Assembly: GCA_964615505.1 (NCBI GenBank)
Contig: CAZTOR010000014.1
Location: 1 to 9,473 of the forward strand
Length of the DNA stretch: 9,473 nucleotides
Source of the DNA: ARS21 sp964615505
GTDB taxonomy: Archaea; Nanobdellota; Nanobdellia; UBA10117; ARS21
Direction of reading: 5' to 3'
Shown here: positions 1 through 5,703 of the stretch, piece by piece
Layout: each line of letters opens with the position of its first letter
Numbering within the stretch: the stretch's first letter is position 1
Program-made: the position numbers and the translations under genes
The notes under the pieces: generated by a model
Databases searched by the model: none
Told to the model about the DNA's origin: nothing
What the model saw: the letters and a program-made list of their open reading frames with translations, nothing else

Positions 1-232
1 GTGATGGCATCCAATCCGGTGCATTTGCCGGAGCTGAAACTTTTACTCTTTGTCCGGAGTAAAGATGTAATTTTCTTGTACCTCTTTCTCGCAAAACAAT
101 TGTAGCAAAGCCTCTTGTCGCAGCTTTTAATGCAGCTTGTCTGGGTTGCCGTCCTGTAAAGACATGTGCTGTATCTCTTTCATTTTCTTGTAGCACGAAG
201 TATCTCATGCCACCAGATCTTGCTCTTGCCAT
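1..232 (-). CDS. MC1-family archaeal chromatin protein (3' end cut by window edge)
   Basis: This is a small basic DNA-binding protein that bends and compacts archaeal chromatin. It starts at ATG 232..230 and 77 codons are visible before the window edge, so the C-terminus is missing. The match to MC1 is strong: a short N-terminal strand (RYFVLQENE), then FTGRQPRQAALKAATRG (residues 26-42), LRERGTRKLH (about 48-57) and APANAPDWMP (about 67-76), in the same order as MC1 of Methanosarcina and haloarchaea. From memory of those proteins, the linker between the KAA-RG and LRERG blocks is about six residues shorter here. The gene is about 44% G+C by my count, clearly richer than the genes beside it. 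A TATA box lies about 24 nt upstream of the ATG with no Shine-Dalgarno, so the mRNA is probably leaderless. The family call is firm; the total length is unknown. Confidence 0.93.
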   Translation of the reverse strand, partial: MARARSGGMRYFVLQENERDTAHVFTGRQPRQAALKAATRGFATIVLRERGTRKLHLYSGQRVKVSAPANAPDWMPS

Positions 233-250
233 GATTTTACTGACTAATTA

Positions 251-260
251 TAATATATAA
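251..260 (-). promoter_or_regulatory. TATA box of the MC1 gene
   Basis: On the minus strand this reads TTATATATTA, centred about 24 nt upstream of the MC1 ATG at 232. Archaeal TATA boxes are centred about 26-27 nt before the transcription start, so transcription would begin at or next to the start codon. No Shine-Dalgarno lies between the box and the ATG. Confidence 0.7.
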
Positions 261-283
261 GGGCTTCGATAAGCGTTTTTTAT

Positions 284-928
284 TTATTTTATAATTTCTC
301 CGGTTTCTTCTGACCAAAAAAGTAGATCTATTTGAGCCATATTTATTCCAATCTTTTTGGAAAAAATACGCATTTTTTCTTCAATTTCCAAGTATTTTTT
401 TGGAGTTATACTCTTAGGAATTTCGTCAATTACTCCAACTTTGACTAGATTTTTCAATATATGTCTATCGAGAATTGCAATATCTTCTCCGAATCCTATA
501 TTTCTCAAAAAATGTGATGCTTCTTTGTAGCCAATTCCTTTGAATTCTTTAACTATCTCAGAACGTAGCTTGAAAATATTGGAATAGTCAAATTTGAAAC
601 GAGGAAATTTATCTCTGGCTTCAACTATTCTTCCAGATTTAGTTATATGGAATCTTATTCCGATCAAATTTTGTTGAATTTCTTCTACATTTCCTGAAAA
701 AAGTAGATTCTTCTCCTTCAGATTCCGAATTGAAGCATCTGCAGCCTTTGCCTTAGATTGCGGAGTCAATAAACAAAATGCTAGCTCTTCAAAAATCTGA
801 TTTTTATCAGATTTATCAATATTTGAAAAATCTTCCAATCTGGAGTTTATTTTATCTTTTCTTTCCTCGAATCCTTGTAAAAATCGGGAAATATGTATCT
901 CAATTGGAATCTGTGCTTCCGAATCCAC
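284..928 (-). CDS. ogg: 8-oxoguanine DNA glycosylase/AP lyase, Ogg2 type
   Basis: Base-excision repair enzyme of the HhH-GPD superfamily that removes 8-oxoguanine and cleaves the abasic site. It has 214 residues, usual for the Ogg2 family. The helix-hairpin-helix is FKGIGYKEASHFLRN (129-143), with candidate catalytic lysine K135 and catalytic aspartate D154 in AILDRHIL. The protein ends in a lysine (K214, SEETGEIIK). In characterised Ogg2 enzymes a C-terminal lysine helps tell 8-oxoguanine from guanine, so its exact retention supports the assignment. There are no cluster cysteines, unlike Nth. The start is GTG 928..926, inside the 3' end of dut (29-nt overlap), and is chosen because AAGGAGGAG lies 7 nt upstream; the next in-frame Met is far inside the domain. 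It is the second gene of a dut-ogg operon. Confidence 0.92.
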   Translation of the reverse strand: MDSEAQIPIEIHISRFLQGFEERKDKINSRLEDFSNIDKSDKNQIFEELAFCLLTPQSKAKAADASIRNLKEKNLLFSGNVEEIQQNLIGIRFHITKSGRIVEARDKFPRFKFDYSNIFKLRSEIVKEFKGIGYKEASHFLRNIGFGEDIAILDRHILKNLVKVGVIDEIPKSITPKKYLEIEEKMRIFSKKIGINMAQIDLLFWSEETGEIIK

Positions 929-1334
929 CTCTACTCTCCTCCTTCATTTCATCAACTTCGTTCCAATTTAATTTATTTATTCTAACAAAAATACCTTGCC
1001 CTAATTTTTCACCTTTTCTGATATTTACTGATTCTGATTTGATATTGTAAACTTGAAGTAGTATTTCATCATCGTCTCCACAATAATCTTGATCTATTAC
1101 TCCAATCGAATTTGGCATTATTAATCCTTTTTTCTGAAAGGTGCTACTTCTAGGAGCAAGCATCAACATATATCCTTTCGGAATTTTTACAATAATATTT
1201 GTTGGAAGTAGCGAAATTGATTTGGGTTCAACAACTATTTCGGTTCTACAGATTAAATCAAAACCGACAGATCCTTTGGTTTCATATTCAGGCAATGGGA
1301 AAGATTTGTCAATTCTTTTGATTTTTACTTCCAT
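900..1334 (-). CDS. dut: dUTP diphosphatase (trimeric dUTPase)
   Basis: Hydrolyses dUTP to dUMP and pyrophosphate, keeping uracil out of DNA and supplying the substrate of thymidylate synthase (thyA lies about 4.4 kb away). At 144 residues it has the length of a trimeric dUTPase and carries all five motifs: I, GSVGFDL (21-27); II, PRSS (61-64); III, SIGVIDQDYCGD (76-87) with likely catalytic D81; IV, GEKLGQ (108-113); V, RGGFGST (135-141). In motif III the position after DY is cysteine (C85), where most dUTPases have arginine. Bifunctional dCTP deaminase/dUTPase is less likely because motif V and the overall length are those of a plain dUTPase. The ATG at 1334 sits about 27 nt downstream of a TATA box, suggesting leaderless initiation. 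It is transcribed divergently from the Fe-S operon and overlaps ogg by 29 nt. Confidence 0.94.
   Translation of the reverse strand: MEVKIKRIDKSFPLPEYETKGSVGFDLICRTEIVVEPKSISLLPTNIIVKIPKGYMLMLAPRSSTFQKKGLIMPNSIGVIDQDYCGDDDEILLQVYNIKSESVNIRKGEKLGQGIFVRINKLNWNEVDEMKEESRGGFGSTDSN
936..944 (-). promoter_or_regulatory. Strong Shine-Dalgarno for ogg inside the dut coding region
   Basis: The minus strand reads AAGGAGGAG, followed by a 7-nt spacer and the ogg start codon GTG at 928. It is the strongest ribosome-binding site in the window and it decides the ogg start. It lies within codons near the C-terminus of dUTPase, just before the glycine-rich motif V, so one stretch encodes protein and initiates the next gene. 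Confidence 0.85.
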
Positions 1335-1355
1335 CTAAAAAAGTTAAAGTTAGCG

Positions 1356-1367
1356 TTTAAATAAATT
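1356..1367 (-). promoter_or_regulatory. TATA box of the dut-ogg operon
   Basis: On the minus strand this reads TTTATTTAAACG-like sequence, centred about 27 nt upstream of the dut ATG at 1334. No Shine-Dalgarno precedes the ATG, so a leaderless transcript is likely. Between the box and the start lies a tandem copy of AAGTTA (plus strand, 1341-1352). Confidence 0.65.
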
Positions 1368-1390
1368 TGTCAGGTGTGTCGTATCAAAAT

Positions 1391-1400
1391 ATTTATAAAT
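1391..1400 (+). promoter_or_regulatory. TATA box of the regulator-iscS-nifU operon
   Basis: ATTTATAAAT is centred about 26 nt upstream of ATG 1421. This spacing implies transcription starting at the ATG and sets the regulator start at 1421 rather than at an in-frame TTG at 1367, which lies upstream of the box itself. Confidence 0.75.
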
Positions 1401-1415
1401 TAACTATAGTTAATT
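1398..1415 (+). promoter_or_regulatory. Perfect 18-bp palindrome, candidate operator
   Basis: AATTAACTATAGTTAATT is its own reverse complement over all 18 bases. It overlaps the last bases of the TATA box and ends 5 nt before the inferred transcription start/ATG at 1421. A dimeric repressor bound here would block TBP or RNA polymerase. The first gene of the operon encodes a helix-turn-helix protein, so autoregulation is the natural guess. The palindrome is seen directly; its function is inferred. Confidence 0.55.
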
Positions 1416-1420
1416 CGCAT

Positions 1421-1789
1421 ATGAGACATCCTCAAGAAATTGAAGTTTGGTATATTATGCCTGCAATTCGAAAGGAATTGTGTAAAGTTTTATTAGATAA
1501 TCACAATTTTACGCAAAAAGAGATTGCTAAAAGTCTAGATATAACTGAAGCGGCAGTTTCTCAATACAAAAAAGATAAGCGAGGTCAGCATGTTAATCTT
1601 CCTGAAGGAGTTATTTCTGAAATAAAAAAATCGGCAGCTAAGATTGCCAATGAAACTTCAACTGTTTTTAGAGAAACTCAAAACGTGCTGAATTATATTA
1701 GAGACACTTCTACAATTTGTGACATTCACAAAATTCTAGATGATAATGTTGAGTCTGACTGTAAGGAGTGTATATTACATCAAAAATGA
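1421..1789 (+). CDS. Helix-turn-helix transcriptional regulator with C-terminal cysteines (COG2522-like)
   Basis: Predicted DNA-binding regulator of 122 residues heading the iscS-nifU operon. After an N-terminal segment (HPQEIEVWYIMPAIRKELCK) comes a clear helix-turn-helix at about residues 30-53, with TQKEIAKSLDITEAAVSQY as its core. This resembles the archaeal regulators grouped as COG2522. The C-terminal half has an amphipathic stretch and then cysteines C100, C114 and C117, with histidines H103 and H120. Together with C21 these could bind a metal or an Fe-S cluster. The ATG at 1421 is chosen from the TATA box about 26 nt upstream; an in-frame TTG at 1367 would lie upstream of that box. 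The stop overlaps the iscS start as ATGA, so the two are translationally coupled. Fe-S sensing is inference from cysteines plus operon partners. Confidence 0.8.
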   Translation: MRHPQEIEVWYIMPAIRKELCKVLLDNHNFTQKEIAKSLDITEAAVSQYKKDKRGQHVNLPEGVISEIKKSAAKIANETSTVFRETQNVLNYIRDTSTICDIHKILDDNVESDCKECILHQK

Positions 1790-2967
1790 GAGAAAAATAT
1801 TTTGACCACTCGGCAACAACTTACGTAAGACCAGAAGTAGTTGAATCTATGCAAAAATACTACTCTGAAAACTACGGTAATCCCGGAAGCTTTCACTATA
1901 AAGGTTTAGAAGCAAATGAAGCGCTAAACTCTGCTCGTGAGAGAGTTGCTGAAGTTCTTGGAGCAAAACCTGATGAAATTATTTTTACTGGGAGCGGTAC
2001 TGAAAGCTGTAATATGGCAGTTAAAGGTATTGCAAAGTCTTTGAAGCGAAAAGGGAAGCACATCATAACTTCGACAATCGAGCACCACGCAATTATGGAT
2101 AGTTGCGATTACTTAGAACGACATGAAGATTATGAAGTTACTTATGTTGACGTAAATAAAGATGGAATCATTGATCCTGAAGAAATTCAAAAAGCGATTC
2201 GACCAGACACGATTTTAATTTCAATTATGTATGCAAACAATGAAATTGGTACAATCCAACCAATTAAAGAAATTGCTAAGATTGCTAAGGAAGCCGGTGT
2301 TGTTATGCACACTGATGCGTGTCAAGCGAGCGGTTCTTTAGATATTAATGTTCAAAACCTAGGTGTTGATATGTTGACTCTTAATGGAAGCAAAATTTAC
2401 GGTCCGAAGGGAGTTGGAATATTGTATCTACGAAAAGGTGTACGAATTGTTCCGCTGATCCACGGTGGTGGACAAGAGAGAAATTTAAGAAGCGGTACTG
2501 AAAACGTTCCAGGAATTATGGGATTTGCAACAGCGCTTGAATTGGCTCAATCTGAAAAGGAAGAAGAAAGTAAGCGATTGATTGAATTAAGAGATTATTT
2601 AATTAAGCGAGTTACTGAGGAGATTCCTGAATGTTGGTTAAACGGACATCCGACTAAACGGTTGCCGAACAACGCAAACATCACTTTCTTGAATATTGAA
2701 GGTGAAGCAATTATTTTGCTTTTGAATGAATACAAAATTTATGTTTCAAGCGGATCTGCATGTACTTCTAAAACATTAGATCCGTCTCATGTAATTGTCT
2801 CCATGGGAATGCCTTACGAAGCAGCTCATGGAAGTATTAGATTCACTTTAGGAAAAGTCAATACAAAGAAAGATATTGACGAATTGATGGAAGTTCTTCC
2901 GGAAATTATTGAAAAATTGAGAGGAATTTCACCTGTTCATCTTAAAGCGAGCGAGGTTAAAAAATGA
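1786..2967 (+). CDS. iscS: Cysteine desulfurase, IscS/NifS family
   Basis: PLP enzyme that takes sulfur from cysteine, leaving alanine, and passes it as persulfide to the Fe-S scaffold. It has 393 residues, as usual. Visible features: N-terminal YFDHSATTYVRPEV; EHHA (99-102) with the PLP-stacking histidine H101; HTDACQ (175-180) with D177; the Schiff-base lysine K203 in LNGSKIYGPKG; HGGGQERNLRSGTEN (226-240); and the mobile-loop catalytic cysteine C326 in SSGSACTS. The length of this loop and the tail LRGISPVHL place it in the IscS/NifS group rather than SufS. ATG 1786 is chosen because it overlaps the regulator stop (ATGA) and matches the family N-terminus; an in-frame GTG at 1768 adds six residues but overlaps its own only Shine-Dalgarno-like AAGGAG. 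The stop overlaps nifU in the same ATGA fashion. Confidence 0.95.
   Translation: MREKYFDHSATTYVRPEVVESMQKYYSENYGNPGSFHYKGLEANEALNSARERVAEVLGAKPDEIIFTGSGTESCNMAVKGIAKSLKRKGKHIITSTIEHHAIMDSCDYLERHEDYEVTYVDVNKDGIIDPEEIQKAIRPDTILISIMYANNEIGTIQPIKEIAKIAKEAGVVMHTDACQASGSLDINVQNLGVDMLTLNGSKIYGPKGVGILYLRKGVRIVPLIHGGGQERNLRSGTENVPGIMGFATALELAQSEKEEESKRLIELRDYLIKRVTEEIPECWLNGHPTKRLPNNANITFLNIEGEAIILLLNEYKIYVSSGSACTSKTLDPSHVIVSMGMPYEAAHGSIRFTLGKVNTKKDIDELMEVLPEIIEKLRGISPVHLKASEVKK
2953..2957 (+). promoter_or_regulatory. Ribosome-binding site of the NifU-like gene
   Basis: GAGGT ends 6 nt before ATG 2964 and lies inside the last codons of iscS. With the ATGA stop/start overlap it indicates coupled translation of desulfurase and scaffold. 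Confidence 0.6.
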
Positions 2968-3641
2968 TAGAAGTTAAAGCATCTGTACATCCTGATGTAA
3001 AGGCGAAAGTAGATAGTAGAAAATGGTTCTACACTGAACAAGTTAGAGATCACTTCTTCAAGCCGAAGAATATTTTGAAAACTGAAGCAGAAGCAACATC
3101 TTTTGAAGGTGAGGCTCACGGTGTCGGTGAAGTCGGAAGTCCAGCTTGTGGAGACATGATGAAAATCTGGATTAAAGTTGACGCTAAAACAGATAAATTA
3201 ACTGATTGTAAATGGCAAACTTTTGGTTGTGCCAGCGCAATTGCAAGTACATCTATGATGTCAGTAATGGTTACTGAAAACGGAGGTATGACTATTGCAG
3301 AAGCATTACAAATGAAACCTCACGATATTACTGCAAGATTACACGGATTGCCTGCAAGAAAATTCCACTGTTCTGTTCTTGGAGACAAAGCATTGCGAGC
3401 GGCGATTAATAATTATTTTTTCAAATCTGGGCAAAAAGATAGAATTATTGTCGAAAGAGGTGCAGAAATTGTTGACAAGATTTTGAAAATAACTGATAAA
3501 GATATCGAAGAAGCAGTTCTGGAAGGTGCACACGATTTCGAAGCAGTTCAAAAGAAAACTAAAATCGGTGTTCAAGATAAGACATGCATTCCTCGAGCAA
3601 AAGAATTAATTGAATTCTATAAAGACAAATATTACGGTTAA
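2964..3641 (+). CDS. Fe-S cluster assembly scaffold, IscU/NifU type with degenerate BFD-like tail
   Basis: Scaffold on which [2Fe-2S]/[4Fe-4S] clusters are built with sulfur from the adjacent IscS. In this 225-residue protein the IscU domain spans about 22-152. It has ligand cysteines C62 in GSPACGD (with D64), C89 in WQTFGCASAIAS and C136 in LPARKFHCSVLG. Residues about 160-220 align by eye with the central [2Fe-2S] (BFD-like) domain of Azotobacter NifU: DIEEAVLEGAHDFEAVQKKTKIG matches its helices and turn. However, the N-terminal C-x-C is replaced (VERG) and of the C-terminal cysteine pair only C208 remains. So it looks like NifU without the third domain and with a middle domain that can no longer hold its cluster. 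It ends exactly where the convergent nth gene ends, with no spacer. IscU function is certain; the tail's role is unknown. Confidence 0.92.
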   Translation: MIEVKASVHPDVKAKVDSRKWFYTEQVRDHFFKPKNILKTEAEATSFEGEAHGVGEVGSPACGDMMKIWIKVDAKTDKLTDCKWQTFGCASAIASTSMMSVMVTENGGMTIAEALQMKPHDITARLHGLPARKFHCSVLGDKALRAAINNYFFKSGQKDRIIVERGAEIVDKILKITDKDIEEAVLEGAHDFEAVQKKTKIGVQDKTCIPRAKELIEFYKDKYYG

Positions 3642-4274
3642 TTACTTGAATTTAACTACTCCTTTTTTTGGGCAAGTGTCTTCGAAGAAACAACTTGAAC
3701 AAACAGGAGTTGGCGCTTTACATGAAGCTCTTCCGTGTTCGATTAATAGCCAAGAAACTTCTTGCCATTTTGATTTCGGATAAATTTCCATTAAATCCTT
3801 TTCAATCTTTACCGGATTTTTATGTTCGGTCAAACCCAATCGGTGAGAAACTCGTTTGACGTGAGTATCTACTGCAATTCCTTCGTGTTTATTAAATCCT
3901 GAACTCAAAACAATATTTGCGGTTTTTCGAGCAACACCTCGCAATTTTAGAAGTTCTTCCATACTGTTTGGAACCTTGCCATCATATTCATCCAAAATTT
4001 TTTTTGCAGAAGAAATTATTGATTTTGCTTTACTCCGATAAAACCCAGTTGAGTAAATATATTTTTCAAGTTCGTTTTGAGATATATTTGCAAAATCTTC
4101 TGGAGTATTATACTTTTTGAAAAGGACTTTAGTAACTTTGTTCACTCGGGCATCCGTGCATTGGGCAGATAAAATTGTTGAAACTAAAACTTCAAATGGA
4201 TTCCTAGCATTTAGAAACGGTCCGCCAGCATATTCTTTTTCCAGAGTTCGGAGTATCTTCTTGGAATCAGCCAT
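3642..4274 (-). CDS. nth: Endonuclease III (DNA glycosylase/AP lyase)
   Basis: Bifunctional glycosylase removing oxidised pyrimidines and nicking at abasic sites. With the ATG at 4274 the protein has 210 residues, as in bacteria. Motifs: LSAQCTDARVN (35-45), helix-hairpin-helix LRGVARKTANIVLS (111-124) with catalytic lysine K117, catalytic D136 in VDTHVKR, and the [4Fe-4S] ligands C185, C192, C195 and C201 in exact C-x6-C-x2-C-x5-C spacing. The start is uncertain. ATG 4274 gives the best family N-terminus and an 8-nt overlap with the reductase gene. ATG 4295 has a possible AAGGTG 9 nt upstream, and 4307 is also in frame. It is the last gene of tmk-reductase-nth and converges on the Fe-S scaffold gene. 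Because Nth needs a [4Fe-4S] cluster the neighbour is suggestive, but they are not co-transcribed. Confidence 0.94.
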   Translation of the reverse strand: MADSKKILRTLEKEYAGGPFLNARNPFEVLVSTILSAQCTDARVNKVTKVLFKKYNTPEDFANISQNELEKYIYSTGFYRSKAKSIISSAKKILDEYDGKVPNSMEELLKLRGVARKTANIVLSSGFNKHEGIAVDTHVKRVSHRLGLTEHKNPVKIEKDLMEIYPKSKWQEVSWLLIEHGRASCKAPTPVCSSCFFEDTCPKKGVVKFK

Positions 4275-4947
4275 ATCTTTCAGTTTTGATGTCATTTTCA
4301 GGAACACCTTGCGATTCTAAGTTTTGGACGACTTCGTTTACAAATTGCGGCGGTCCACACACAAAATATTTGTCGGAAGGTTTTACATTTGACTTTAGGA
4401 ATTCCGCATCGATTCGTCCAGAATAATCTGATGTTTCGCGAGTAGTGATTAATTTGCCACCAATCTTTTTTGATTCCATAAGAGTTTCCAGTTCCTGTTT
4501 ATGAATCAGATCTTTTTCAGTTTTGTCCGAATAAAATAAATCGATCTTGACGTTGTTTTCTAGAGCAAAATCCATTATCCCGATTAGCGGAGCAACACCT
4601 GTTCCTGCCCCAATTAAAGTTATACTCTTTGCTTCGTCTTCTTTCAAAGTGAATCTTCCATAAGGCCCTAACACTTCTATTTCTTCGTGTTCAGAGAGTT
4701 TGTCCAGAAATGGACTAAAAACACCTTTGGGAATTATCTTTACAATTACTTTTAGTTCGTGTTTATCATTCGGGGCATTTGCAATTGAATAAGCTCGAGA
4801 AGGAATTAATTTGTCAAATCGTTCTTTGTCAATTTTTAACATTACGAACTGTCCTGCTTTGAAGGGCATATTTTTTTCGAGTTCTAAAATAAAAGTTTTA
4901 ACTTCGGGAGTGTCATTATGAACTTTTCGAATAATTGCATTTACCAT
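4267..4947 (-). CDS. FAD/NAD(P)-binding oxidoreductase, ferredoxin-NADP reductase fold
   Basis: Flavin reductase module of 226 residues that moves electrons between NAD(P)H, FAD and an unidentified partner. The N-terminal beta-barrel FAD domain (1-100) carries RAYSIANAP (51-59), the RxYS flavin motif, and GPYGRF (94-99). The C-terminal nucleotide domain has LIGAGTGVAPLIGI (111-124), YFVCGPPQFV (194-203) with CGPP 197-200, and ends in ERYG. There is no [2Fe-2S] ferredoxin domain and no PyrK-type C-terminal cysteine cluster, so it acts with a separate electron carrier. It could be a ferredoxin/flavodoxin-NAD(P) reductase or a reductase subunit of an oxygenase-like system; substrate cannot be read from sequence. 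It lies between tmk (29-nt gap) and nth (8-nt overlap). A weak TATA-like ATTTTTAATT sits about 26 nt before its ATG. Confidence 0.87.
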   Translation of the reverse strand: MVNAIIRKVHNDTPEVKTFILELEKNMPFKAGQFVMLKIDKERFDKLIPSRAYSIANAPNDKHELKVIVKIIPKGVFSPFLDKLSEHEEIEVLGPYGRFTLKEDEAKSITLIGAGTGVAPLIGIMDFALENNVKIDLFYSDKTEKDLIHKQELETLMESKKIGGKLITTRETSDYSGRIDAEFLKSNVKPSDKYFVCGPPQFVNEVVQNLESQGVPENDIKTERYG

Positions 4948-4967
4948 TTTGATAATTAAAAGTGTAC

Positions 4968-4977
4968 AATTAAAAAT
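4968..4977 (-). promoter_or_regulatory. Possible TATA-like box before the flavin reductase gene
   Basis: On the minus strand this reads ATTTTTAATT, centred about 26 nt upstream of the ATG at 4947 and touching the tmk stop codon. The spacing fits the other promoters, but the sequence is a poor TATA match in an AT-rich gap, and read-through from tmk is equally possible. Confidence 0.35.
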
Positions 4978-5618
4978 TATTGGATTGCTTTGTAAATTTC
5001 GCTATGTATATCTTTTCTAGATCGCATTTTGCCCTTTTCAGTACAATCGATAATCGACCATTTCTTATTTTTGTTTGCTAAAGATTCATAACTTTCCAAT
5101 ACTTTTTGTTGATATTCTATATCTTTTTCGTGTTCATCTAATTTATCTCGATTCAACATATTTTTCGATGAAATTTCTGGTGGAACTTTTAAGAAAATTA
5201 CTACATCCGATTCAGGGATTTCTAATTCTTTGTGTTCTAACCTATTCAGCCATTCAAAAAAATTGTCTCTTTCTTCAATAGGAAGTTTTGCTTGCTGATA
5301 ACCCATGTTTGACTCAACATAACGGTCACACAAAACGTAGTTTCCTTGTTCAAGATGACCTCGAATTTCTTCTGAGACTTTCCATCGGTCAAATGCATAA
5401 AGGATTGATGCAATTTTGGGGTGTAATCCAGTTGTTGGGCCATATTCTCCTTCCAGATATTCGGTGATCATCTGACCAAATATTGTTTCATAATTTGGAA
5501 AAGCGTATTTAATAACATGTATTCCTTCGGAATTTAGTCGTTCTTCAAGTAATTTTGTTTGGGTCTCTTTTCCGGATCCATCTGTTCCGTCCAAAACTAT
5601 TAATTTGCCTTGCACCAT
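4977..5618 (-). CDS. tmk: Thymidylate kinase
   Basis: Phosphorylates dTMP to dTDP with ATP, the step after thymidylate synthase, whose gene is divergent next door. It has 213 residues, typical of the family. The P-loop is GTDGSGKETQ (11-20). The residue after the lysine is E18 instead of the common Ser/Thr, with T19 or T21 nearby; some thymidylate kinases are known with A or K here. FPNYETIFGQ (40-49) and YAFDRW (74-79) line the dTMP site, CDRYVESN (97-104) holds the DRY-type motif, and NRDKLDEHEKDIEYQQ (156-171) is the LID region. The ATG at 5618 has both GAGGA 8 nt upstream and a TATA-like box about 26 nt upstream. The 85-nt gap to thyA holds both promoters back to back, so the two dTTP-pathway genes may be co-regulated. 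Confidence 0.93.
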   Translation of the reverse strand: MVQGKLIVLDGTDGSGKETQTKLLEERLNSEGIHVIKYAFPNYETIFGQMITEYLEGEYGPTTGLHPKIASILYAFDRWKVSEEIRGHLEQGNYVLCDRYVESNMGYQQAKLPIEERDNFFEWLNRLEHKELEIPESDVVIFLKVPPEISSKNMLNRDKLDEHEKDIEYQQKVLESYESLANKNKKWSIIDCTEKGKMRSRKDIHSEIYKAIQ

Positions 5619-5637
5619 TGAGTTAATCCTCTTAATT

Positions 5638-5647
5638 TCTATTTAAG
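5638..5647 (-). promoter_or_regulatory. TATA-like box of tmk
   Basis: On the minus strand this reads CTTAAATAGA, centred about 25 nt upstream of the tmk ATG. A GAGGA motif at 5631..5627 also precedes the ATG by 8 nt, so tmk could be read either from a leaderless transcript or, from an upstream start, with a Shine-Dalgarno. Confidence 0.5.
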
Positions 5648-5667
5648 GAATTGTTCATTTAATTGGT

Positions 5668-5681
5668 TATAATTATTTAAA
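5668..5681 (+). promoter_or_regulatory. TATA box of thyA
   Basis: TTATAATTATTTAA-type sequence whose TATTTAA core is centred about 27 nt upstream of ATG 5704. There is no Shine-Dalgarno before the ATG, so the transcript is probably leaderless. Confidence 0.65.
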
Positions 5682-5703
5682 GTTATTAAACATAATATAA
5701 GTG

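Noticed and set aside
778..1338. Plus-strand open frames opposite dut and ogg
   Set aside because: Both are antisense to well-supported genes with intact motifs and show no protein-family features.
1367..1420. In-frame N-terminal extension of the HTH regulator starting at TTG 1367
   Set aside because: It would start upstream of the operon's TATA box and run through the palindrome. ATG 1421 is 26 nt after the box and gives a family-like N-terminus.
1768..1785. GTG 1768 as start of iscS
   Set aside because: The only Shine-Dalgarno-like AAGGAG overlaps this codon, leaving no spacer. ATG 1786 overlaps the preceding stop as ATGA and matches the usual IscS N-terminus.
3339..3575. Minus-strand open frame inside the NifU-like gene
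   Set aside because: Low-complexity F/N/C-rich translation antisense to a conserved scaffold; no promoter or ribosome-binding site.
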